Shown here in pieces: positions 42,290 to 49,254 of a stretch of 54,386 nt of DNA. The position numbers and the translations under genes are program-made. Source of the DNA: Candidatus Peribacteria bacterium (GTDB lineage: Bacteria; Patescibacteriota; Gracilibacteria; Peribacterales; Peribacteraceae); assembly GCA_009691405.1 (NCBI GenBank), contig SICN01000007.1, positions 1-54,386 of the forward strand, in the 5' to 3' direction. The notes under the pieces were generated by a model. It had not been told where the DNA came from. It saw only the letters and a list, made by a program, of their open reading frames with translations, and ran no database searches. Position 1 is the stretch's first letter. The number at the start of each line of letters is the position of its first letter.

Positions 42290-42676
42290 TTAGAGGGTAA
42301 CGTTTCTGATGATTGTATCAAGAATGATATAGGAAAGCAGGGAGAGAACGACACCGAGGAGAGCCGCGCCGATTCCTTTCTTCGCCGCATCCGAGCTTCC
42401 GCCGGGGATCGCAGGGCCGATCATGTACCGAAACCCGTTGATGATGAGCATGATGAGACTGAGGGTTGCCGCGAAGGCGATGACGACGAAGGTCAAATTC
42501 GCGATGTATTCGCTGATGCAGTTGAAACCGGCTCCGGGAGCATTCAATCCTCCGTTGCCGAAAATGGTGTTACAGGAAGGAGTAGCCGGATTCAGACTCG
42601 CGGGTTGCGCGTATACAACGGATATCAGAAGATCGCGAAGCAGTGTAAGCACGGGGAAGAGTATGCGCGCTCTCAA
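42290..42676 (-). CDS. VirB2/TrbC-like pilin (TTG start)
   Basis: This 128-residue protein has a signal-like start (ARILFPVLTLLRDLLISVVYA), a short periplasmic part with two Cys (NPATPSCNTIF, GAGFNCISEY) and two membrane helices (LTFVVIAFAATLSLIMLIINGFRYMIGP and GIGAALLGVVLSLLSYIILDTIIRN). That is the VirB2/TrbC fold. No ATG is available before the helix region; TTG 42676 begins the conserved sequence. It could form a T4SS-type pilus or DNA-uptake conduit with PrgI and TraC-N, which are about 4 kb away. It is divergent from dusB. Confidence 0.75.
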   Translation of the reverse strand: MRARILFPVLTLLRDLLISVVYAQPASLNPATPSCNTIFGNGGLNAPGAGFNCISEYIANLTFVVIAFAATLSLIMLIINGFRYMIGPAIPGGSSDAAKKGIGAALLGVVLSLLSYIILDTIIRNVTL

Positions 42677-42701
42677 GCCGAAAAGAAAATCCTTTTTGCG
42701 C

Positions 42702-42707
42702 TATACT
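42702..42707 (+). promoter_or_regulatory. -10 (GCTATACT) for dusB
   Basis: GCTATACT ends 10 nt before ATG 42718, giving a leader of about 3-4 nt. Confidence 0.6.
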
Positions 42708-42717
42708 GCCCTGCCGT

Positions 42718-43782
42718 ATGCCTTTCTCTTGGTCCACCATTCGTCGACCGATCCTTGCTCTCGCGCCTATGGCGGGAGTCACGGACGCGTCGTATCGTCA
42801 GCTCATCAAGCGCGTGGCTCCTGAGACCATCGTCTTCACGGAGTTTCTGAGCAGCGATGCGCTAGCCTACGGTGCCGAGAAGACCCTCAAGATGCTCGAG
42901 TTCGATCCCGCGATCGAACGTCCATTCATCGTGCAGATTTTCGGTGCGAGTCCCGCGAAGTTTCTCGAGGCATGCAAAGTGATCGAGCAGATCGGTGCCG
43001 ACGGCATCGATATCAACATGGGGTGTCCGGCCGCGAAGATCGTTTCATCGTGTTACGGTTCGGCGCTCATTCGAAACCCTAAGCTCGCCGCCGAGCTCGT
43101 GCACGCGGCAACGAATGCAGTCAGGATTCCGGTTAGTGTGAAGACGAGACTCGGCTGGGACAAGACGGAGGAATTGATTCCCTTTTGCCAAGGATTGGTA
43201 GAGGCCGGAGCAAAAGCACTCTCGATTCACGGCCGAAGATATCACGATAAATTTGCCGGTGCCGCGAACTGGGATCCGATCTATGCTCTCAAACGAGAGG
43301 TTTCCGTTCCCGTGATCGGCAACGGCGATATCGCCTCTGCTTCGGACGCGTTGCAGAAGATCGGCAATTTGGACGGCGTGATGGTGGGTCGCGGAACATT
43401 CGGCAACCCGTGGATCATGAAGGAGATTAGTGAGGCGTTTGCATTGTTTGATGTGAGGGATGAAGTGACAGGCGAGTGGGCTTTTCTCTCGCGCGCGAAT
43501 CATCGCGCTCCTGAAAACAATGAACAAGGGGAGCGGCATGCTTGCCGCGTGGATGAGAATTCTGCGGCAGATCGCCTGAATATTTTCCGCGAGCGTCTTC
43601 CGTTCATTCTCGAGCATTGCGATTTATCGGTGAAGACGAAAGGCGAGAAGAGGGGAGTTCTCGAAATGCGTCGGCATCTGAGCAGTTACATCAAAGGATT
43701 TGACGGAGCAAAAGAGCTCCGGATGCGCGTCCTCACGCTCGAAAGCCTCGATGACGTGAAGACGGCGTTGCAGGCGGTCTAA
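42718..43782 (+). CDS. dus: tRNA-dihydrouridine synthase (DusB-type), with insertion
   Basis: This 354-residue protein has ILALAPMAGVTDASYRQL near residue 12, VQIFGASPAKFLEACKVIEQIGADGIDINMGCPAAKIVSSCYGSALIRNP near 75-125 with the catalytic Cys in CYGSAL, and RLGWDKTEELIPFCQGLVEAGAKALSIHGR near 145. IPVIGNGDIASASDALQ is replaced by VPVIGNGDIAS. It reduces uridines in the D-loop of tRNA using FMN. Residues about 245-285 form a hydrophilic extra segment (FLSRANHRAPENNEQGERHACRVDEN) that I do not expect in Dus proteins. Confidence 0.9.
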   Translation: MPFSWSTIRRPILALAPMAGVTDASYRQLIKRVAPETIVFTEFLSSDALAYGAEKTLKMLEFDPAIERPFIVQIFGASPAKFLEACKVIEQIGADGIDINMGCPAAKIVSSCYGSALIRNPKLAAELVHAATNAVRIPVSVKTRLGWDKTEELIPFCQGLVEAGAKALSIHGRRYHDKFAGAANWDPIYALKREVSVPVIGNGDIASASDALQKIGNLDGVMVGRGTFGNPWIMKEISEAFALFDVRDEVTGEWAFLSRANHRAPENNEQGERHACRVDENSAADRLNIFRERLPFILEHCDLSVKTKGEKRGVLEMRRHLSSYIKGFDGAKELRMRVLTLESLDDVKTALQAV

Positions 43783-44481
43783 CTAGATATCGAGCTTGAT
43801 GCCCGGTCCCATCGTCGGATTGATCGAAACGCTCAGGATGTACGCGGCTTTGATGCCGGTTGGCTGCGCATCTTTCACCGCTTGGAGCAGAGCTTCGAGA
43901 TTCTGTTGTAGCTTCGCTTCTCCAAAGCTGACTTTTCCGAACGATGAGTGAATGATCGATTGCTTGTCCATCTTGAACTCAATGCGGCCTTTCGTGAGTT
44001 CAGCGATCACTTTGGCAGGCTTATCCGACACCGTTCCGGATTTCGGGCTTGGCATCAAGCCTTTGGGTCCGAGGACTTTGGCAAGTTTTCCGAGATCCTT
44101 CATGAGTTGTGGCATGGCAACCGTGATGTCGAAATCGAGCATGCCTCCTTCGATTTGCTTGATGAGGTCCGCTCCTCCCGCAAACGATGCACCCGCCTTC
44201 TTCGCTTCATCGACGAAGTCATCCGTCACGAACGCCGCGATGCGGACTTTCTTTCCCGTCCCATGGGGGAGGCTCACCGTGCCGCGAACCAATTGATCGG
44301 CCTGTGTCATGTCGGCGCCGATGCGGATATGCACCTCGGCGGTCGCGTCAAATGTGACAGATGACACTTTCGTCAAGAGTTGTACGGCTTCAGGGAGAGG
44401 ATACGACGCCTTCGTGAGTAGCGCTTTTTTCTCCTTGTACTTCTTGCCGCCTCGTGCGGCCATTGCATGCAGAGTTTTCAT
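43783..44481 (-). CDS. rplA: 50S ribosomal protein L1
   Basis: This 232-residue protein has KKYKEKKALLTKASYPLPEAVQLLTKVSSVTFDATAEVHIRIGAD (residues 14-60) and LPHGTGKKVRIAAFVTDDFVDEAKKAGASFAGG. The central GKLAKVLGPKGLMPSPKSGTVSD is the L1 signature. Length matches the usual 229-235. L1 binds 23S rRNA at the L1 stalk and usually represses its own operon. It is separated from L11 by an unrelated membrane protein gene. A leader of roughly 90-100 nt precedes it. Start ATG 44481 chosen by family length. Confidence 0.95.
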   Translation of the reverse strand: MKTLHAMAARGGKKYKEKKALLTKASYPLPEAVQLLTKVSSVTFDATAEVHIRIGADMTQADQLVRGTVSLPHGTGKKVRIAAFVTDDFVDEAKKAGASFAGGADLIKQIEGGMLDFDITVAMPQLMKDLGKLAKVLGPKGLMPSPKSGTVSDKPAKVIAELTKGRIEFKMDKQSIIHSSFGKVSFGEAKLQQNLEALLQAVKDAQPTGIKAAYILSVSINPTMGPGIKLDI

Positions 44482-44510
44482 CTTGGTTGGGGGGAACGTG
44501 GTAGAAAGAG

Positions 44511-44535
44511 GTCGCCCTGAGCAACGTCGAAGGGC
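44511..44535. repeat. Short REP-like inverted repeat (CCCTGAGC...GTCGAAGGG)
   Basis: CCCTGAGC and GTCGAAGGG face each other around a few bases, an intergenic repeat wording known from many bacterial genomes. It lies within the L1 leader region. Confidence 0.5.
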
Positions 44536-44580
44536 TCCCACGAGCCGAGGCATTCTGCCTATTTGTGACGAGGTGCGCAA

Positions 44581-44586
44581 GTATAA
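44581..44586 (-). promoter_or_regulatory. Candidate -10 (TATACT) for rplA
   Basis: On the minus strand TTTTATACTT places the transcript start near 44574 and leaves a leader of about 90 nt, long enough for an L1 autoregulatory structure. No clear -35 at optimal spacing was found. The remainder of 44482-44787 holds the REP-like repeat at 44511 and a GTACTTTTC-type palindrome near 44598-44630, and no gene. Confidence 0.45.
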
Positions 44587-44787
44587 AAGTCGAAAAGTAC
44601 AAAGGAACTTTTGTACTTCGGTACTTTTTCACTTTGAGACTCTTTGACCGCTTCCTCTAACCTAAAATTGGTAAAGACGGATCGAAATTACGCTGGCGAA
44701 ACTTCTTTGTCAAGACACTGCAACGTGGGGACAAGATCCTCTCATCGAAAATCGCTATCTATCATTTCTTATTACAGATACGAACGA

Positions 44788-45342
44788 TTACCGTCTCTTC
44801 TTCGCAGCCTTGCCGTACCGTACGCCGCCGTTCGCATGCACCGAAGATGAGAGAGAGAGAAGCAAACCGAGCATCAGGAGTGTGACTGGCATCGCAGATC
44901 CGGAGAAATCGCCCGTGAGAACGAAACTCAAAAGCAGGGAGAGACCTGCGAGGGTGGCGATCAGACATCCGATCACTCTGCAGGAATGTGAGAAAACGAG
45001 GTTTGGGACGCTTGCAGAAGCTTTTTCGATATGCGCAGCCATGCGACTCTCGTGGAGCATGAGACCGGCACCGATCACGAAGAGAAGAATGAGTGCAAAG
45101 AAAGACGGTGACATCTCGAGTGTCATGCTGATAAGCCCGTAGGTTAGTTGCACGAGACTCAAGCTGACGAGAATCAGTCCGAGCGCTTTCACCACCATGC
45201 ATCCGATCGCTTTTGCAACACCTTCCGGCTTCGCTCCACTCACATGGAGCCCCGCGGTCATCAAGAGTGCAAACGTGAGAAAAACACCCAATGGGACGTA
45301 CACCATGAGTGAAGATTGAAAGAGACTCGGAAGTGTGTTCAT
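44788..45342 (-). CDS. Membrane protein of unknown function between L11 and L1
   Basis: This 184-residue protein has about five hydrophobic segments: MVYVPLGVFLTFALLMTAGLHV, AIGCMVVKALGLILVSLSLVQLTYGLIS, FFALILLFVIGAGLMLHES, VIGCLIATLAGLSLLLSFVLTG and AMPVTLLMLGLLLSLSSSVHA. A basic C-terminus (GKAAKKRR) probably faces the cytoplasm. I do not recognise the family. An overlapping longer frame (44762-45412) is Arg/Ser/His-rich and looks like a shadow. It breaks the usual rplK-rplA adjacency. Confidence 0.78.
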   Translation of the reverse strand: MNTLPSLFQSSLMVYVPLGVFLTFALLMTAGLHVSGAKPEGVAKAIGCMVVKALGLILVSLSLVQLTYGLISMTLEMSPSFFALILLFVIGAGLMLHESRMAAHIEKASASVPNLVFSHSCRVIGCLIATLAGLSLLLSFVLTGDFSGSAMPVTLLMLGLLLSLSSSVHANGGVRYGKAAKKRR

Positions 45343-45445
45343 GAAAAATTGGGGAAGCGTGGATCGAATCGTAGCGTAACCACTTCGAAAAATCTGTTGA
45401 TAGAGCGCTCATTCAGTGATGTAGCAGTCGGGAGACGAACTTCCC

Positions 45446-45871
45446 TTACTCGCTCACGGTCACCCCCATGTTCTTGGCGGTACCCGCGATGGAACGCTTT
45501 GCAGACTCGATATCGGTGGTATTGAGGTCGGGCATTTTCACTTTGGCGATCTCTTCGATCTGCTGCATCGTGATTGAACCGATCTTCTCTTTATTCGGCT
45601 GACCACTGCCCTTTTCTTTACCGATTTTCTGGAGAATCAGGAAGGATGCCGGCGGTTGCTTGAGGATGAAGGTGAAACTTCTGTCGTCGTAGATCGTGAT
45701 CTCGGCCGGGATGACCTGCCCCATCTGACCTTTCGTCTTCTCGTTGAATTTGAGACAAAATTCCTGAATGTTGATACCGGCTTGTCCGAGCACGGGTCCG
45801 AGTGGCGGGGCGGGATTCGCCTGTCCGCCTCGTGCCTGCACTTTGATGACTTTCATGACTTTCTTCGCCAT
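45446..45871 (-). CDS. rplK: 50S ribosomal protein L11
   Basis: This 141-residue protein has [40 protein letters not shown] (residues 7-46), the N-terminal L11 domain with the proline-rich thiostrepton-region, and the C-terminal RNA-binding domain ending [17 protein letters not shown], which contains the IAGTAxxMG signature. It binds the GTPase-associated centre of 23S rRNA. It has its own promoter and no secE/nusG gene upstream in this window. Confidence 0.96.
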   Translation of the reverse strand: MAKKVMKVIKVQARGGQANPAPPLGPVLGQAGINIQEFCLKFNEKTKGQMGQVIPAEITIYDDRSFTFILKQPPASFLILQKIGKEKGSGQPNKEKIGSITMQQIEEIAKVKMPDLNTTDIESAKRSIAGTAKNMGVTVSE

Positions 45872-45880
45872 AGCCGCGAC

Positions 45881-45909
45881 ACTTTAGGGACAGCAAGCTC
45901 ACTCGTCAA
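45881..45909 (-). promoter_or_regulatory. Promoter of rplK (TTGACG-17-TAAAGT)
   Basis: On the minus strand TTGACG (45904-45909), a 17-nt spacer and TAAAGT (45881-45886) end 9 nt before ATG 45871. It overlaps the stop region of the upstream gene. Confidence 0.65.
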
Positions 45910-45911
45910 TC

Positions 45912-46574
45912 TCACTTCGACAATTCCGCAATCAGCGCACTGACCGCTTCCGCTCCTTTCTCTGCGATATGGAACTCGTAGAGCCGGTCGCGCACGCGGA
46001 TGAAGATCACTTTCTCCGAACTGATCGCGGGATCGGAGAAAGCGAGCATGTCGATGGGAGGACCGTTCTCTGAGGTAAGAGTTTGGTCGATGAGTCCAGT
46101 GACTTTCGGCGAGAACTGTTCCTGGAGAGCCTGCTTCACGCTCTGGAAGATCATCTTGGTGTTGTCGCCTTCGATCCATGAAAAGAGTGCCGCACGATCG
46201 TTATTGAGGAGGAGCACCATCGTCTGCGCGTTCGATCCTTGCGTGATCAGTTGGAGGAGACTCGCTTCACTCGTCTGTGTCGGCATGAATTGGAAAGAAG
46301 TCAGCAGTGCACCGACGTCGACACTGGTTTTCTTCTTTGTCGATACTCCTTTCTTCACGACGCGTGACGATGACGACGATCCGGTTGTCGCAGGAGTCCC
46401 TTGTGCGGGGATGACGGCAACATCGGAAGAAGCCGATGCACTTGGGTTCGCAGTGTCTTCGACAGCCGGTGTGTCGGTGAACTCCGGTCGTTCCTTGAAA
46501 TAATAATCGGCGCCACCGAGTGCCAGTGTGACGACAACGAGGAGAGCTGTGAGAAGAGGAGCGGCGGAAGACAC
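45912..46574 (-). CDS. Membrane-anchored protein of unknown function (GTG start)
   Basis: This 220-residue protein has an N-terminal membrane anchor (PLLTALLVVVTLALGGADYYF). A Ser/Thr/Ala-rich spacer (residues about 30-75) and a globular C-terminal part follow (LTSFQFMPTQTSEASLLQLITQGSNAQTMVLLLNNDRAALFSWIEGDNTKMIFQSVKQALQEQFSPKV). The C-terminal block does not match a family I know. The spacer suggests it reaches out from the membrane. GTG 46574 lies 7 nt after TACAAT, a leaderless start. Confidence 0.72.
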   Translation of the reverse strand: MSSAAPLLTALLVVVTLALGGADYYFKERPEFTDTPAVEDTANPSASASSDVAVIPAQGTPATTGSSSSSRVVKKGVSTKKKTSVDVGALLTSFQFMPTQTSEASLLQLITQGSNAQTMVLLLNNDRAALFSWIEGDNTKMIFQSVKQALQEQFSPKVTGLIDQTLTSENGPPIDMLAFSDPAISSEKVIFIRVRDRLYEFHIAEKGAEAVSALIAELSK

Positions 46575-46581
46575 GACGCAG

Positions 46582-46587
46582 ATTGTA
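46582..46587 (-). promoter_or_regulatory. -10 (TACAAT) for leaderless GTG-start anchored protein
   Basis: On the minus strand GATACAAT ends 7 nt before GTG 46574. Confidence 0.6.
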
Positions 46588-46591
46588 TCAC

Positions 46592-47047
46592 CTATTTCGT
46601 ATAGCCTATAACCTGCCTCCGCTGGAGCTGCGCATCTCTCTGGCAGGTTGCGCGCGCATGCGTATGAAGTTTTGCGCAGCGTATGGGGTGTGCGCTCATC
46701 CCGCGTTTGACGAGTCTCTCTCTGTCAACGATCAGCTGAGGATTCACGTACTCGGTACTCGTACTGAAGAGCACAGGTTTACCTGCACTCTTGGGAGTAC
46801 CGAGGGTGCGAGTCTGCGCACGGATATTTCGTTGTATCTTGGCACTGATTGCCAGCTGAGTACGCTGCTTCTTTGTCAGAAAACGAGGTACAGGTTGTGA
46901 GTGAGCTCCCATGGTTGTGAGTGCACCGGCGGCAAACGGAGTGCGTGCCTTATCCTTGCTACTCAAGCCTCCCGCAATTGCGAGACTGCCGGAGAGACAT
47001 GCAATGACAGTAGAGACTGTGACTATGGCTTTGAGCGACCGGTTCAT
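46592..47047 (-). CDS. Small exported basic protein of unknown function
   Basis: This 151-residue protein starts with a signal peptide (NRSLKAIVTVSTVIACLSGSLAIAGG, cleavage likely after AIA). The mature part is Arg/Lys/Gln/Thr-rich (RFLTKKQRTQLAISAKIQRNIRAQTRTLGTPKSAGK) with two Cys near the end (PIRCAKLHTHARATCQRD). I do not recognise it. ATG 47047 is preferred over the open frame to 47113, since the promoter at 47076-47103 lies between. The consensus promoter suggests strong expression. An envelope or nucleic-acid-binding exported role is speculative. Confidence 0.68.
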   Translation of the reverse strand: MNRSLKAIVTVSTVIACLSGSLAIAGGLSSKDKARTPFAAGALTTMGAHSQPVPRFLTKKQRTQLAISAKIQRNIRAQTRTLGTPKSAGKPVLFSTSTEYVNPQLIVDRERLVKRGMSAHPIRCAKLHTHARATCQRDAQLQRRQVIGYTK

Positions 47048-47075
47048 ACGATTGAGGTGGAGGGTGAATGTTAAT

Positions 47076-47103
47076 ATTATATCACTTTTTATTAATATGT
47101 CAA
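47076..47103 (-). promoter_or_regulatory. Consensus sigma70 promoter (TTGACA-16-TATAAT) for exported small protein
   Basis: On the minus strand a perfect TTGACA (47098-47103) and a perfect TATAAT (47076-47081) are separated by 16 nt. The leader before ATG 47047 is about 22-28 nt with no Shine-Dalgarno sequence. It is the closest match to consensus in the window. Confidence 0.8.
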
Positions 47104-49181
47104 ATACTCTCAAGTGACGTCAGTACCACTTTTGCATCTACAACGACAATCCTGTCCCCGGAGACCAGTACAGGGTTCAGGTCGATTTCGGAGATGTTCG
47201 GGCAGTCGTGCATCATCGCGGAAACGTTGACGATTGCTCCCGCGAGACTCTCGATGTCGAGTGCTTCTTTCCCGCGCATACCGATGAGGAGTTTCCAGCT
47301 CTTGAGCGAACTCAGCATGTCGTATGCTTGATGCATCGTGACAGGCGCAAGTGCGAAACAGGTATCGCGAAAAAGCTCAGTATAAATACCGCCAAGCCCA
47401 ACCATCACGATCGGTCCGAAATTTTCATCGCGGATGCCGCCAACGATGAACTCGTTTCCGATGGGAAGAAACTGCTGGATGAGCACACCGCGGATGCCCG
47501 CACTCGGTGAAGCTCTGCCGCAGTTCTTCAGTATCTCGTCGTACGCTGACTTCACTTCTTTTTCGTTTTGCAGATTCGTTCGAACACCACCGATGTCAGT
47601 TTTATGGAGAATATTGGGGGAGCTGACTTTTGCGATGATGGGATAGCCGATGCGCTCTGCAAATTCGGTTGCTTCACTCACCGAGCGTGCGACAGCTGCT
47701 TCGGGAGTAGGCAGCTGATACAGACCAAAAAGATCTTCGGTTAATTCTTCCGGCAACAGTCCTGCTCGTCCTTTCAATATTCCGACTGCAGCGGAGGAGC
47801 GGTCGTCACGGTCACCTTCTTCTTTTGCAGCGCTGTGTGGAGTTTTTTGCAGGAGTGCAGCCATCGCATGGAGTGCTTCTTCCGGCGCATCGAAGCAGGG
47901 GAGCCCTGCTTTCGAAAAGAGTGCGCGCGCCTTCACAACATGCGGTCCGCCCATGAAACAGGGAATGATCGGCATGAGTCGATGATTTTTTTTGGTTGCG
48001 ATGATCGCTCGTGCGATGTCTTCGCATGGCGTCATGACCTGAGGCGTGAGAATCACCACAATGCCATCGACGTTTCTGTCGGATGCACAGGCTTCCAGAG
48101 CCGCAACGTACCTCTCGGCTTTTGCATCGCCCAGCACGTCAACCGGGTTCCCGATGCTCGCCGCTTCGGGCAGAGATTTCTTGAGCTTCGCTTGCGTCTT
48201 CGTTTCGAGATCCACAAGGATGAGTTTCTCTTTTTCCGCCGCGTCGGTAGCAAGCACTCCGGGCCCGCCCGCGTTCGTGATCACGGCAATCGATGATGAG
48301 ACGAGAACCGGCTCACTACTCAGGACGGAGAGGAGACTTAGAAACTCTTCGGTTGAATGTGCGCGGTGAATGCCTGCTGCGTCTGCGGCGGCATCGAGTG
48401 CTGCATTCGAGCCTGCGAGTGCTCCGGTATGCGATGACACGGCTTTCGCGCCACGCGTGGAGATTCCCGCTTTCAGGAGGACGATCGGCTTTTTCAGACT
48501 GACGCGCTTCGCAGTTTCTATGAATGTCCTACCGTTCTCGATACTCTCGAGGTAGAGACCGATGACCGTTGTCTTCTTGTCGTGTTCGCAAATTTCTAAG
48601 AAGTCAGATTCGTTCATCGTTGCTTTGTTGCCGATGCTTGCGACAAGTGAGAACGCGAGTCCCGCTTCTTCACTGCGATCGAGAAGTGCGACAGCCATCG
48701 CACCGGATTGGCTGATGAGTGCGATCGATCCTGCACTACTCGGACTTGCGGCAAACGATGCGTTCAATCCGAGAGAGGGTCTCAGGATCCCCAGACAGTT
48801 TGGTCCGACAAGACTCATGTTGTACTTTTGAGAGATGCCTGTCAGTTGCTGCTCTCGCTCCCTTCCTTCCTTTGTCCCAAGTTCCTTAAATCCCGCAGAG
48901 ATGACGACAAGGGTCTTCACTTTTTTCTTTCCACACTCTTCCGCAATCCCAGAGACCGTTGCTGCCGGCGTCACGATGATCGCAAGATCGACTGCATCAG
49001 GGATGGCACCGACCGATGCAGAGCACTTTCTGCCCATCATCTCCGTGTGTTTCGGATTCACAGGATAGACCTCTCCTTTATAGCTGCCTCCGAGAAGATT
49101 TTTCAGGATCGAGCATCCGAGCTTGGTTTCATCATCACTTGCACCGATGAGGGCGACGGACTTTGGTTCGAGAATGTACAT
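47100..49181 (-). CDS. Acyl/acetyl-CoA synthetase (ADP-forming), fused alpha-beta
   Basis: This 693-residue protein joins both subunits. The N-terminal CoA-binding domain has PKSVALIGASDDETKLGCSILKNLLGG (residues 6-32). SLVGPNCLGILRP lies near 130 and the phosphorylated-His region SSHTGALAGSNAALDAAADAAG near 252. The C-terminal ATP-grasp domain has ELTEDLFGLYQLPTPEAAVARSVSEATEFAERIGYPIIAKVSSPNILHKTDIGGV near 480-530 and FGPIVMVGLGGIYTEL. Relatives convert acetyl-CoA, ADP and phosphate to acetate, CoA and ATP, a source of fermentative ATP. Start fixed by TACTAT 7 nt upstream; divergent from ruvB. Confidence 0.92.
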   Translation of the reverse strand: MYILEPKSVALIGASDDETKLGCSILKNLLGGSYKGEVYPVNPKHTEMMGRKCSASVGAIPDAVDLAIIVTPAATVSGIAEECGKKKVKTLVVISAGFKELGTKEGREREQQLTGISQKYNMSLVGPNCLGILRPSLGLNASFAASPSSAGSIALISQSGAMAVALLDRSEEAGLAFSLVASIGNKATMNESDFLEICEHDKKTTVIGLYLESIENGRTFIETAKRVSLKKPIVLLKAGISTRGAKAVSSHTGALAGSNAALDAAADAAGIHRAHSTEEFLSLLSVLSSEPVLVSSSIAVITNAGGPGVLATDAAEKEKLILVDLETKTQAKLKKSLPEAASIGNPVDVLGDAKAERYVAALEACASDRNVDGIVVILTPQVMTPCEDIARAIIATKKNHRLMPIIPCFMGGPHVVKARALFSKAGLPCFDAPEEALHAMAALLQKTPHSAAKEEGDRDDRSSAAVGILKGRAGLLPEELTEDLFGLYQLPTPEAAVARSVSEATEFAERIGYPIIAKVSSPNILHKTDIGGVRTNLQNEKEVKSAYDEILKNCGRASPSAGIRGVLIQQFLPIGNEFIVGGIRDENFGPIVMVGLGGIYTELFRDTCFALAPVTMHQAYDMLSSLKSWKLLIGMRGKEALDIESLAGAIVNVSAMMHDCPNISEIDLNPVLVSGDRIVVVDAKVVLTSLESI

Positions 49182-49188
49182 GGAGAAG

Positions 49189-49197
49189 ATAGTAGCA
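49189..49197 (-). promoter_or_regulatory. Extended -10 (TGC TACTAT) for leaderless acyl-CoA synthetase
   Basis: On the minus strand TGC TACTAT ends 7 nt before ATG 49181. The ruvB promoter lies about 50 nt away on the other strand. Confidence 0.6.
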
Positions 49198-49242
49198 CGG
49201 TCATCTTGACCGTGTCCTTGAACACTGGCTGGAAGCCCGTGC

Positions 49243-49248
49243 TACACT
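49243..49248 (+). promoter_or_regulatory. -10 (TACACT) for leaderless ruvB
   Basis: GCTACACT ends 6 nt before ATG 49255. An in-frame TTG at 49249 touches the hexamer and is unlikely to be used. Confidence 0.65.
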
Positions 49249-49254
49249 TTGCCT

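Noticed and set aside
44762-45412. 216-residue minus-strand frame over the L11-L1 membrane protein
   Set aside because: It is Arg/Ser/His-rich without hydrophobic pattern, whereas the overlapping 184-residue frame has five clear membrane segments.
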